64,000 nucleotides of DNA, taken from the NCBI RefSeq assembly GCF_047553015.1, contig NZ_CP180212.1:1488001-1552000 (forward strand). Reading direction: 5' to 3'. Below the pieces are notes generated by a model, which saw only the letters and a list, made by a program, of their open reading frames with translations, was not told where the DNA came from and did no database searches. This DNA comes from Carnobacterium_A sp047553015 (GTDB lineage Bacteria > Bacillota > Bacilli > Lactobacillales > Carnobacteriaceae). This document shows positions 7,888 through 16,188 of the stretch, piece after piece (position 1 is the first letter of the stretch; every line of letters starts with the position of its first letter). The translations under genes and the position numbers were made by a program.

Positions 7888-7962
7888 ATTTATTCCTCCT
7901 AGTTTCTTAAACATTAGTTGTCTACAATTTAGTTGTTTATCTGAGTGTATCTACTGTGTTCG

Positions 7963-9318
7963 TTATTGCTTACCTTGTTCGTAAAAAATAGCCATATCTT
8001 CTTCAGGAACCATACTTCCACCTGTTGCCCATGAAATATGTGTGGCATTATCCATCTTATCAACCAAATCATTAGCCTTTAAATACTCTTGTCCAGCTGT
8101 TGATTGCAGCATCCGAATCGAGCCTGGCAAGCCCGCAACTGCCGCTGGCTCTAAATAAATGTTTTCCTGATCGATTAAAGCCGTTAGCAATTTATGCGTT
8201 TGGCTGTCTTCTAAGGTATACGATCCACTAAAGAAATCTTCTAATACTTTAGCAACAAAACCAGATGTTCGAGGGACTGCTAAGCCATCTGCAACCGTTA
8301 AGCCATCTAAACCGATGTCTTTAACGGATATCTCATTGTACTTACCAGTAATCAATCCAACAAGCATAGAGGGCACATGTGTTGGTTCAGCAAAGAAACA
8401 GTGGACATGGTCGCCATATATCTGTTTTAAGCCAAATGTAACGCCACCTGGAGACCCACCAATGCCACAAGGCAAGTAAACAAATAGAGGGTGGTCTGCA
8501 TCCACTAAAATATTTTTTTCACTTAATTGTTTTTGCAATCGGCTTCCAGCAACTGTATAGCCTAAAAATAACTCACGTGAATATTCATCATCAACAAAAT
8601 AGCTTTTAGCATCTAATTCAGATTGTTGGCGTCCTTTTGTTACAGCTTTAGTAAAATCAGAAGTGTGTTCAATAACAGCTACTCCTCGGCTTCTTAAAAA
8701 ATCTTTTTTCCATTGTTTTGCTTCAATTGACATATGGACAATGACTTCAAAACCTAATTTAGCTCCTACTGTTCCGACACTAATTCCTAGGTTTCCTGTT
8801 GTGCCAACAGCTATTTTATAACCAGAAAAGAAACGCTTAGCTGTCTCACTTGCGAAAATAGCGTAGTCATCTGTTATCGAAGTCAATAATCCTTCTTCTA
8901 GAGCCAATTTTTCTGCATGTTTTAAAACTTCATAGATTGCTCCACGTGCTTTTATCGTTCCAGCAATTGGCAGTAAATCATCTCGTTTTAGCCAGATATT
9001 ACCTGTTATTTTCCCATTGTATTCTTTTTCAAGATAAGCTTGCATATTCGGTATTTGGGTAATCGGCGATTCTATAATCCCGTTAGTCGGGACAGTATCT
9101 GGAAAAGCTATTTTCAAATAAGAAGCAAAACGTTCCAATCGAGCTTCTGCTTCTGCAATATCTGCTTTTGTAATGGAAGACTTTTCTGCTGCTTTTTCAA
9201 AGGTTTTTTTATTAGGATTAGCCCAAAATACTTCTTTTGCTGCTTTAATCTCTTCAAATAAAGGAGTCTGCTCATCTGACACTTTATTTTTCTTATCTAG
9301 TACTGCCTTTAGATTCAT
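7963..9318 (-). CDS. dsdA: D-serine dehydratase (ammonia-lyase)
   Basis: A PLP enzyme converting D-serine to pyruvate and ammonia. The 451-residue length agrees with the DsdA family. The PLP-binding lysine is Lys123 in AGTIKARGAIYE, the phosphate is held by GTTGNLGISVG, and a glycine-rich loop is at CGIGGSPGGVTFG. Further family features are KRDDLLPIAG before the lysine and ATGGSMVPEEDM at the C-terminus. The ATG at 9318 has AAGGAG about 9 nt upstream. No DsdC-type regulator or DsdX permease is adjacent. The enzyme probably detoxifies or uses D-serine; L-threonine activity is possible in this family. Confidence 0.94.
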   Translation of the reverse strand: MNLKAVLDKKNKVSDEQTPLFEEIKAAKEVFWANPNKKTFEKAAEKSSITKADIAEAEARLERFASYLKIAFPDTVPTNGIIESPITQIPNMQAYLEKEYNGKITGNIWLKRDDLLPIAGTIKARGAIYEVLKHAEKLALEEGLLTSITDDYAIFASETAKRFFSGYKIAVGTTGNLGISVGTVGAKLGFEVIVHMSIEAKQWKKDFLRSRGVAVIEHTSDFTKAVTKGRQQSELDAKSYFVDDEYSRELFLGYTVAGSRLQKQLSEKNILVDADHPLFVYLPCGIGGSPGGVTFGLKQIYGDHVHCFFAEPTHVPSMLVGLITGKYNEISVKDIGLDGLTVADGLAVPRTSGFVAKVLEDFFSGSYTLEDSQTHKLLTALIDQENIYLEPAAVAGLPGSIRMLQSTAGQEYLKANDLVDKMDNATHISWATGGSMVPEEDMAIFYEQGKQ

Positions 9319-9585
9319 TCATTCTGTCTCCTTTTCCAGTTCATTTTTATTCTTTTAATAACTAGATTATTTTTATCCTCATTTGAAAGAGCAGTCGTTC
9401 TTTTCACCGCTCTTTTTATGGACTACCTAGATTTGATTATAACTGAAAGTAAATGAGTTGCAATGACTTTAACAAAATTGTAAAGGATTACACTACGGAT
9501 TATTCTCTCCTCTTAAAAAAAGCCACCAAATCTCATTGTACCTAAATTAGAGACTGGATGGTTTTTTAAAAATAAATTTAGTTCG
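9319..9585. other. Intergenic region upstream of dsdA
   Basis: 267 bp without a gene. It holds a weak dyad at about 9387-9416 (AAAGAGC arm with GCTCTTT) that ends in TTTTT on the plus strand, where there is no obvious gene to terminate, and the terminator of the DUF1002 gene at its far end. I could not assign a convincing dsdA promoter. Confidence 0.5.
9515..9561. terminator. Terminator after the DUF1002 gene
   Basis: Arms at 9523-9534 and 9550-9561 form a 12-bp stem with two wobble pairs and one mismatch, with a T-run on the minus strand (9515-9521) and a T-run on the other side too. Confidence 0.8.
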
Positions 9586-10563
9586 TTAATTGAATAATCC
9601 AACGATTGCGTTCCAAACTTGGCTGAAAAAATTCCCAACTTTATCAAGTAGTCCACTATCTTTAGCATCTTGAAGTGCTTCTCCAAATTTTGATTGGACT
9701 GAATCAGATAATTTTAGTAGTTGTTCTTTCACTTGTGTTGAGTCAATAGCGCTTGTTTGTTGGTATTTCTCAAACAAACTCATTAATTGATCGATTTGTT
9801 CTTGTGTGATGGCATTCTCCAATTGATTGTTTTTTAAGGCCTCATTTATGATTCGCTCAATGTCTTCTTTGGTTGCTAACTCACCTTGTTTTTCTTTTAA
9901 ATCTGCTAATTCTTGTTTGATTTCAATAATCGCTTGATCAAATTTCGCAAGATCGAAATCGGTCTTCTCTGCATTCTCTTGTGCGATGTCATTTGTTGTT
10001 TCTAATTCTTTTTGAGCAACAGCCATCCGGTCTTGATCTAAGTCTTCGCCATTGACATCAAAAGCTTTATAAATCCCTGTCAAGGCACTCTCTCCAGTAA
10101 CTTTCTTCACACTTGCCACAATGATTTTTGCATCGTTGACTCCTGCTGTGATCGCTGCATTGGCGTATTGATCCTGGGTAATTTGGGTAATGTTTTCTGG
10201 TGTCTCGATGGTTACTTCTACACCTTTACCTGAATTTTCTTTTTGGACTAAAACAGACGAAATCATATTCGCCGTATCTCCTGACCCTTCTTTTAAGTAC
10301 TGAATTAAATCTTCGCCTGTTACAGTAACACTTGCTACATTTTCAGGATTTTTTATACCTAGTAATTTTTCTGTTTCACTCATTTGATTATCGGATAAAC
10401 CTCCTCCATATACAACTGTTGGTTTCCCCCATTTTTCATCTATTACGGTTGTGTCAACATCACCTGACGCAGCTAATGCGCGTGAGGGCAAAACAGAAGC
10501 AGTTGCTCCTATAAAACTAATCGACGCAACGAGTGCAATACTGACCTTTTTAAGCTTATTCAT
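9586..10563 (-). CDS. Secreted DUF1002 domain protein
   Basis: A 325-residue exported protein of the DUF1002 family, whose function is unknown. From the ATG at 10563 it has a classical signal peptide: MNKLKK, a hydrophobic core, then SRALAASGD with cleavage likely after ALA at about residue 32. The conserved domain covers roughly residues 35-190, including VVYGGGLSDNQM, VSVTVTG-like strands and YANAAITAGVNDAKIIVASV. Residues 190-325 are highly charged and helical, probably coiled coil, ending in a short hydrophobic amphipathic tail (NFFSQVWNAIVGLFN). An ATG at 10581 is closer to no ribosome binding site; GGAGG lies 11 nt before 10563. It is monocistronic with its own terminator. Confidence 0.88.
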   Translation of the reverse strand: MNKLKKVSIALVASISFIGATASVLPSRALAASGDVDTTVIDEKWGKPTVVYGGGLSDNQMSETEKLLGIKNPENVASVTVTGEDLIQYLKEGSGDTANMISSVLVQKENSGKGVEVTIETPENITQITQDQYANAAITAGVNDAKIIVASVKKVTGESALTGIYKAFDVNGEDLDQDRMAVAQKELETTNDIAQENAEKTDFDLAKFDQAIIEIKQELADLKEKQGELATKEDIERIINEALKNNQLENAITQEQIDQLMSLFEKYQQTSAIDSTQVKEQLLKLSDSVQSKFGEALQDAKDSGLLDKVGNFFSQVWNAIVGLFN

Positions 10564-10682
10564 TGTTGTTCCAACCTCCATGTTTCTTGATTTATTTTCT
10601 TTCCTTCCTTCATTTTACACCACATCCATTTCGTTTGTCTCCTACTTAAGTCGGAATTCTCTTTTTTGGCTTGGTAAAAAAT

Positions 10683-10736
10683 AAAAAATCAAAAGAAATA
10701 TAGCTTTTTTTAGCGCTATATTTCTTTTGATTTTTT
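10683..10736. terminator. Bidirectional-looking terminator after the CBS-ACT gene
   Basis: A 22-bp stem (10683-10704 with 10715-10736) with a 10-nt loop and T-runs on both strands, 12 nt after the minus-strand stop codon at 10749. It ends the liv operon transcript. Confidence 0.93.
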
Positions 10737-10748
10737 AACATATTCTGT

Positions 10749-11399
10749 TTAATTGCCCTCTTTAACTGTTGCAGAACTAACTGTATATCCTTTATCCGTC
10801 ACTATTTTTTTGATTTTACTTATATCTGAACTGTCCATTTGAATGACGACTTGAGTGATAGTGTTTTGTCGATAAACGGCAATTTGATTGATACTAATAT
10901 GCTCGTCAGCCAGGATATTGGTAATATCTTTTAGAATGCCAGAATGATCGTCTTTGATGTCGATAACGATTCGACTGCCTTTATTGTTGTATCCCATGAC
11001 ATCAATAAAAGCTCTAAATAGATCTTTATCTGTAATAATCCCAATAATCTTATCGCTATCTTCAACTACTGGCAATACACCAACTTCATCTTTTAACATC
11101 AAATCAGCAGCTTCTTCTAGTAGATTATCCGCTCCGATAGTACTCACTTTTTTATGCATAATGTCTCCGACAGTCGTCTTTGTCAATAAATAGTTCATTT
11201 CGTGAATGCTCAAACTGGTAGCCGTTGATGGGGAATTTTCTTGAATGATCTCTTCAGTAATTAACCCAATCATTTTGCCTTTTCGTACAACTGGTAGACG
11301 ATGAAAGTTATGTTCTTTCATGATATCAAGCGCTTCTAAAACTTTTGTCTCTTCAGAAACCGTTCTAACGTTCGATGTCATATAATTTTTTACATTCAT
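10749..11399 (-). CDS. CBS-CBS-ACT domain protein (AcuB-like)
   Basis: A 216-residue soluble protein with two CBS domains (about 1-60, starting MNVKNYMTSNVRTVSEE, and about 75-135, with GDIMHKKVSTIGAD and GIITDKDLFRAF). A C-terminal ACT domain spans about 140-216 (IVIDIKDDHSGILKDITNIL). CBS pairs bind adenosyl nucleotides and ACT domains commonly bind amino acids. The start codon lies 6 nt after the livF stop with GGAGG 9 nt upstream, so it is translated from the liv mRNA. That position suggests it senses branched-chain amino acids or the energy state in connection with uptake; this is inference. It resembles AcuB, but acuA and acuC are not next to it. Confidence 0.85.
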   Translation of the reverse strand: MNVKNYMTSNVRTVSEETKVLEALDIMKEHNFHRLPVVRKGKMIGLITEEIIQENSPSTATSLSIHEMNYLLTKTTVGDIMHKKVSTIGADNLLEEAADLMLKDEVGVLPVVEDSDKIIGIITDKDLFRAFIDVMGYNNKGSRIVIDIKDDHSGILKDITNILADEHISINQIAVYRQNTITQVVIQMDSSDISKIKKIVTDKGYTVSSATVKEGN

Positions 11400-11404
11400 T
11401 GCAC

Positions 11405-12109
11405 TTATCCTCCTAAATAGGCTTTTTGTACATCATCACTAGCCAATAATTCCTTGCCTGTTCCACTTTGTACAACTCTTCCAGTCTCTAGTACGTAGCC
11501 TTGTTGGGCTATTTCTAAGGCTACTTTAGCATTTTGTTCGATGAGTAGAACGGTTGTGCCTTGAGCATTGATCATCTTGATGATGGCGAATATTTCCTTA
11601 ATAAAAATAGGAGCGAGTCCCATTGAAGGCTCATCTAATAGCAATAACTTAGGACGAGACATCAACGCTCTGCCCATAGCTACCATTTGTTGTTCTCCAC
11701 CGGATAAAGTAGCCGTGTCTTGTTTTTTTCGTTCTTCCAAAATAGGAAATCGTTCAAATACCATTTTCAAATCTTTTTGTATTTCAGTTTTATCTTTACG
11801 AAGAAAAGCGCCCATTTCTAAATTTTCAAGAACAGTCATCCCTCCAAAAACATGACGTCCTTCTGGAACTTGAGAAATACCTAGTTCAACAATCTTCTTT
11901 GTAGATTCTTTTTGAATCGGCTTGCCTTGATAGAGAATCTCGCCTGAAGTTGCTCGATGTAATCCGGATATCGCTTTGAGAATTGTAGACTTACCTGCCC
12001 CGTTAGCTCCAATTAGTGAAACAATTTCACCTTCTTTTACCTGGAAACTGACTTCTTTTGTCGCTTGTATGACGCCATAATGAACGGTTAATTTCTTGAC
12101 TTCTAACAT
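11405..12109 (-). CDS. livF: Branched-chain amino acid ABC transporter ATPase LivF
   Basis: One of the two cytoplasmic ATPases of the HAAT-family importer. 234 residues with Walker A GANGAGKST, signature LSGGEQQMVAMGRAL, Walker B LLLLDEPSMGLAP and the switch region VLLIEQN; IEQN in place of a His-containing switch is usual for LivF. EGRHVFGGMTVLENL is a LivF hallmark. The ATG at 12109 is 2 nt after livG, with GGTGGTGAG upstream. It partners LivG on the LivH/LivM permeases. Confidence 0.95.
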   Translation of the reverse strand: MLEVKKLTVHYGVIQATKEVSFQVKEGEIVSLIGANGAGKSTILKAISGLHRATSGEILYQGKPIQKESTKKIVELGISQVPEGRHVFGGMTVLENLEMGAFLRKDKTEIQKDLKMVFERFPILEERKKQDTATLSGGEQQMVAMGRALMSRPKLLLLDEPSMGLAPIFIKEIFAIIKMINAQGTTVLLIEQNAKVALEIAQQGYVLETGRVVQSGTGKELLASDDVQKAYLGG

Positions 12110-12111
12110 TG

Positions 12112-12885
12112 CTACTCACCACCTAAATAAGCTTTAATAACCGCTTGATTGTTTTTTATTTCTGCTGGTGTTCCGTGAGCAATCATCCGGCCGTATTCCA
12201 ACACATAAATTCGCTCGCAAACGTTCATAACTAAAGACATATCATGTTCGATTAATAAAATCGTAATTTCAAAGTCTCTTTGAATTTGGCGAATTAAAGC
12301 GGTTAGATCAGCTGTTTCTTGTGGATTCATTCCAGCTGCAGGTTCATCTAAAAACAAAATTTTTGGTTTCGTTGCTAGTGCGCGAACAATCTCTAAGCGC
12401 CTTTGTTCCCCATAAGGTAAATTCTTAGCTAGTTCAGCTACTTTATCTTCTAAATTAAAAATAGTCAGTAATGCAATCGCGTCTTTTTTCATTTTTTCTT
12501 CAGACTGATAAAAATGAGGTGTACGGACTATACCAGCTAATGCCCCGACTTTATTTTTTGCATGCATGCCAATTAAAACATTGTCTAATACGGTTAGATT
12601 TTTGAATAATCGAATATTTTGAAAGGTTCGGCCTAAGCCCATATCTGTAATATTATAGGTCTTTTTTCCAATTAAGGATTGTTTTTTACCTTTGATTTCT
12701 AAATCAATCCTGCCTTCTGTTGGTTGATAAACTCCTGTTAATAAATTAAACAACGTTGTTTTACCCGCTCCATTTGGTCCAATCAACCCGACTAATTCGT
12801 TGGGATGAAGTTCCATAGACACCATTGAAACAGCTGCTAAGCCACCAAAATTTTTAGTTAATTTTTTCACTTCTAATAAACTCAT
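12112..12885 (-). CDS. livG: Branched-chain amino acid ABC transporter ATPase LivG
   Basis: 257-residue ATPase with Walker A GPNGAGKTT, GRTFQNIRLFKNLTVLDNV (the LivG-typical Q-loop region), the signature-like LPYGEQRRLEIVRAL, and Walker B ILFLDEPAAGMNP followed by ETADL. The switch His is in LLIEHDMSLVM. The first codons overlap the end of livM by 4 nt (ATGA-type arrangement), and AAAGGAGG precedes the ATG at 12885, so the two are translationally coupled. Confidence 0.96.
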   Translation of the reverse strand: MSLLEVKKLTKNFGGLAAVSMVSMELHPNELVGLIGPNGAGKTTLFNLLTGVYQPTEGRIDLEIKGKKQSLIGKKTYNITDMGLGRTFQNIRLFKNLTVLDNVLIGMHAKNKVGALAGIVRTPHFYQSEEKMKKDAIALLTIFNLEDKVAELAKNLPYGEQRRLEIVRALATKPKILFLDEPAAGMNPQETADLTALIRQIQRDFEITILLIEHDMSLVMNVCERIYVLEYGRMIAHGTPAEIKNNQAVIKAYLGGE

Positions 12886-13856
12886 TTGGTTTCCTCCTTT
12901 TTAGTAGGAGTTTTCATTTTCTTTTTTTTCATTACAGCAGAAATCATAAACTCTTTTGTTCCAAATAATCCTGAGGGCTTGAAAATCATAATAGCAATCA
13001 AAGCTAGTGAGTAAAGAATCATCCGTAATTGTCCAAAAGGTTGTAAAAAGACATTAATAATACCTAAAACAATAGCGGCAATAACACTACCGGTGACACT
13101 TCCTAATCCACCAAAAACAACAATGATCAAAATATCAATTGATTTCATAAAAGTAAAATCTGCTGGGCGAATAACACTAAAGTAAGAAGCATGTAAACCA
13201 CCTGCGACAGCTGCTGTTGCTGCGCCGATCACAAAAGCAATCGTTTTGTATTTAGTCGTATTGATTCCCATCGATTCAGCAGCGATTTCATCTTCACGAA
13301 TCGCAATGGTTGCTCTTCCAGCACTACTTTTAATGTAGTTGACTACAATAATCAGTGTTATTACCACAAAAATGAACGCTAATTGCCAGGTGGTTAGATA
13401 AGGAATATCACTTAATCCAGCTGCACCGTTTGTTAGACTCCCCATATTCAAAATAGCAATGCGAATAATTTCAGCTACTCCTAAAGTAGCAATGGCTAGA
13501 TAATCGCCTTTTAATCGCAAAGTTGGGATTCCAACAAGTAATGCAACTACTCCTGCAATGACTGCTCCTAATAAAATCCCAGCAAATAAACCGACTAGTG
13601 TTGGGATTTTGATTGTCATAATGGCTGTACAATAAGCTCCAATCGCCATAAAACCTGCATGACCTAAAGAAAATTGTCCAGAAAAACCGATAATTAAATT
13701 TAATCCCACTGCTAAAATAATATTGATTAAGATTGTCATTAATGTAATTTCATAAAAAGCATCAATAATACCGAAAGAAACAAGCAGTTGAGTAGCAAGA
13801 AAGGCGACTAGGATAAAAATGAGCCAGCCAAGATTGGTTTTATTTAGTTGCTTCAT
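12882..13856 (-). CDS. livM: Branched-chain amino acid ABC permease LivM
   Basis: 324-residue integral membrane permease with about nine or ten hydrophobic segments. The family motif is NLIIGFSGQFSLGHAGFMAIGAY (residues about 52-74); GDYLAIATLGVAEIIRI and a conserved EAA-like loop ATIAIREDEIAAESMGIN follow. A GTG at 13865 would overlap the spacing after livH; the ATG at 13856 has AGGTG 6 nt upstream and is preferred, though both are possible. The basic C-terminal tail (KKKKMKTPTKKEETK) is cytoplasmic. Confidence 0.94.
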   Translation of the reverse strand: MKQLNKTNLGWLIFILVAFLATQLLVSFGIIDAFYEITLMTILINIILAVGLNLIIGFSGQFSLGHAGFMAIGAYCTAIMTIKIPTLVGLFAGILLGAVIAGVVALLVGIPTLRLKGDYLAIATLGVAEIIRIAILNMGSLTNGAAGLSDIPYLTTWQLAFIFVVITLIIVVNYIKSSAGRATIAIREDEIAAESMGINTTKYKTIAFVIGAATAAVAGGLHASYFSVIRPADFTFMKSIDILIIVVFGGLGSVTGSVIAAIVLGIINVFLQPFGQLRMILYSLALIAIMIFKPSGLFGTKEFMISAVMKKKKMKTPTKKEETK

Positions 13857-13865
13857 TTTTAGCAC

Positions 13866-14744
13866 CTACACTTTCTCTTTTTTATTTTTGCCTAATAAGC
13901 CAGTTGGTTTGACGATTAAAATGATAATTAGAATAAGGTAAACGACAGCATCTTTAATCAATGAACTACCGTATCCACTTATTAATGTTTCAATAATACC
14001 AATGGCAAATCCTCCAACTAACGCACCTGGAATAATGCCAATTCCACCTAAAACAGCGGCGATAAAAGCTTTTAATCCCGGTGCAACACCCATCAAAGGA
14101 TCAATCGAATTGTAATACATCCCAACTAATACGCCAGCCGCGCCAGCTAATGAAGAACCTAAAATAAAGGTAAAGGAGATGACATTGTCTACGTTTATTC
14201 CCATTAATCTAGCCGCGTCCGCATCTGTGCTAACCGCTCTCATCGCTTTGCCCATTTTAGTTTGCTTAACGATAAACTGCAACGCTACCATCAAAATAAT
14301 CGTTGTTAAAAAAATTGTGATTTGTGTTTGATTGATTTGGATATTTCCAACGAAATAGACTTTATTTTCAATAACTTGCGGGAAAGCCCGTACTTGCGGT
14401 CCGACAATATAAATCATGACATTTTGCAATAAAAACGATACACCGATCGCTGTAATTAAAGCTGCGACACGTGTGGCCTTTCTTAGTGGTTTGTAAGCGA
14501 TGCGTTCAATCAGCGCACCTAACAAAGCACAAAAGGCCATTGAAATGATGAGTGAAGGGATTAACCCAAGCTGAAAGGTATGGATAGTAGCATAACCGAC
14601 AAAAGCACCGACCATGTAAATTTCACCGTGAGCAAAATTGATTAACTTAATAATGCCATATACCATCGTATATCCAAGAGCAATTAAAGCATAAATGCTT
14701 CCTAATGAAAGCCCGTTAATTAATTGCTGAATAAAATTTTCCAT
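13866..14744 (-). CDS. livH: Branched-chain amino acid ABC permease LivH
   Basis: 292-residue permease with about eight membrane segments, beginning MENFIQQLINGLSLGSIYAL, the typical LivH N-terminus. IKLINFAHGEIYMVGAFVG and the cytoplasmic loop MRAVSTDADAARLMGINVD are the conserved ATPase-coupling regions. It forms the transmembrane channel with LivM. AGGAG lies 4-5 nt before the ATG. An attenuator-like hairpin separates it from livK. Confidence 0.95.
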   Translation of the reverse strand: MENFIQQLINGLSLGSIYALIALGYTMVYGIIKLINFAHGEIYMVGAFVGYATIHTFQLGLIPSLIISMAFCALLGALIERIAYKPLRKATRVAALITAIGVSFLLQNVMIYIVGPQVRAFPQVIENKVYFVGNIQINQTQITIFLTTIILMVALQFIVKQTKMGKAMRAVSTDADAARLMGINVDNVISFTFILGSSLAGAAGVLVGMYYNSIDPLMGVAPGLKAFIAAVLGGIGIIPGALVGGFAIGIIETLISGYGSSLIKDAVVYLILIIILIVKPTGLLGKNKKEKV

Positions 14745-14766
14745 AAGGCTCCTCTTTTCTCCTAAA

Positions 14767-14807
14767 ATTAAAAAGATGCAAAGCTACATTCAGCCTGCAC
14801 CTTTTTT
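14767..14807 (-). terminator. Partial terminator (attenuator) between livK and livH
   Basis: AAAAAGGTGCAGGCT pairs with AGCTTTGCATCTTTTT on the minus strand, giving a stem with a G-T pair and a bulge followed by a T-run. It lies between the binding-protein gene and the permease genes, so it likely makes LivK more abundant than the membrane parts. Confidence 0.75.
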
Positions 14808-14820
14808 AATCGTTTCTTGT

Positions 14821-15969
14821 TTATTTAGGTTTTACTTCAGTACCACCAGCTTCTTTACCGTCTTGTAATTCAATGACAAATACTGATTTTACTGGATTAT
14901 GGTTTTCGTCAATAGAGAAGTTACCTGTGATTCCGTTGAAGTCCGTCACTTTTTCAAGAGCTTTAGCAACCTCTTGAGGATCTGAGCTATCGGCTTCTTC
15001 AATCCCTTGTTTTGCCAAGTAGACAGAATCATACGCTAGTGCAGCAAAAGCGTCAGGTGCGATATCGTATTCATCGGTATACGCTTTGATGAAATCTGTG
15101 ATTTTCTTTTCTTTATTGTTTAATGAGAAATGAGCTGAGTAATAAACATCTGAAACATTTTCTTCGCCAGCTAAATCTAGTAACGCTTGGTTACTAAACC
15201 CATCAGCTCCTAAAATTGGTTGTTCGATACCCATTTCACGTGCTTGCTTGATGATTAAACCTGCTTGCTCATAATAAGCGGGCATATAGATGACATCAAA
15301 GTCTTTGTCTTTGATTCGAGTCAAAATAGCGTTAAAGTCCGTATCATCAGCTGTAAAGTTTTCATCAGCGACAATTTCACCAGCATATGAGTTTTTGAAA
15401 GATTTTGTTAACCCGATAGCGTAATCACTCGAACTATCACCGATGATGACCGCTTTTTTAGAACTTAAGCTTGTTTCAGCAAATTCTGCCAAAGCTACTC
15501 CTTGAAAAGAATCTTGGAAACCCGTTCTAAAAACGAATGGTTGAACGTTGCCTTTACTATCTAATGTTAACCCATCATCTGTTCCTGAGGGTGTGATCAT
15601 AGCTACTTTTGCTCTCGTAAGAGAAGGGGTTGCTGATTTTGTTGCTCCACTGGTTGCAGGTCCTACAATAAGAGATACTTTTTCTTGTGTTGCTAATTTA
15701 GTGGCTACACTGGCTGACTCTGTTGTATCAGATTTATTATCTAATTCGACATAGTCTAATTTCTTATCTAAAACGCCACCAGCTGCATTGATTTCTTTAA
15801 TCGCTAGTTGAACACCTTTTGATTCTGCCGTTCCATATGCGGAAACAGGACCGGTTAATTCGAAATTCCCACCGATTTTAATTGTATCGGCATCCTTCGT
15901 GTTTTCTTTTGTACCACAAGCTGTGGTAAATAATGCCAATGCTGCAAGGCCTACAATTAATTTTTTCAT
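14821..15969 (-). CDS. livK: Branched-chain amino acid-binding lipoprotein LivK
   Basis: A 382-residue solute-binding protein (periplasmic-binding-like fold type I). The signal MKKLIVGLAALALFTTACGT ends with a lipobox TTAC, so Cys18 is anchored to the membrane. The mature part has IKIGGNFELTGPVSAYGTAE, the typical start of the ligand cleft, then GPATSGATKSATPSLTRA and IGDSSSDYAIG. The ATG has AGGAGG 7 nt upstream. First gene of livKHMGF; a CodY-like box lies inside its promoter. Confidence 0.95.
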   Translation of the reverse strand: MKKLIVGLAALALFTTACGTKENTKDADTIKIGGNFELTGPVSAYGTAESKGVQLAIKEINAAGGVLDKKLDYVELDNKSDTTESASVATKLATQEKVSLIVGPATSGATKSATPSLTRAKVAMITPSGTDDGLTLDSKGNVQPFVFRTGFQDSFQGVALAEFAETSLSSKKAVIIGDSSSDYAIGLTKSFKNSYAGEIVADENFTADDTDFNAILTRIKDKDFDVIYMPAYYEQAGLIIKQAREMGIEQPILGADGFSNQALLDLAGEENVSDVYYSAHFSLNNKEKKITDFIKAYTDEYDIAPDAFAALAYDSVYLAKQGIEEADSSDPQEVAKALEKVTDFNGITGNFSIDENHNPVKSVFVIELQDGKEAGGTEVKPK

Positions 15970-16067
15970 TTGGTTTCCTCCTATATGGTTTTTTAGCTTC
16001 TTCTCAACTAATCTTAAAAATAGATAATAATTACATTAGAATTTGGTAAGAGTTGCTAATGTCTAAT

Positions 16068-16096
16068 AGTATAGAATATTCTGACAATTTAAGCAA
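16068..16096 (-). promoter_or_regulatory. liv operon promoter with an internal CodY-like box
   Basis: Minus strand: TTGCTT (16096-16091), 17-bp spacer, TATACT (16073-16068). The spacer contains AATTGTCAGAATATT (16089-16075), matching the CodY consensus AATTTTCWGAAAATT at 13 of 15 positions. Binding there would block RNA polymerase when branched-chain amino acids and GTP are high. Confidence 0.75.
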
Positions 16097-16135
16097 CCGT
16101 TTATTTACTTTTTTTTATTCTTTTATTTTTTGCAT

Positions 16136-16175
16136 AAAAAAAACAGAATAGAGACTAAGATTCTAGCCATTCTGT
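16136..16175 (-). terminator. Terminator after the GerMN lipoprotein gene
   Basis: ACAGAAT/ATTCTGT stem, extended by further imperfect pairing, followed by a 7-T run on the minus strand, starting 14 nt after the stop codon. Confidence 0.85.
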
Positions 16176-16188
16176 CTTTTGTAGTTTC

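Noticed and set aside
9387..9416. Dyad in the dsdA upstream region as a T-box or riboswitch
   Set aside because: No specifier or conserved T-box sequence and no known aptamer blocks; it is a weak hairpin only.
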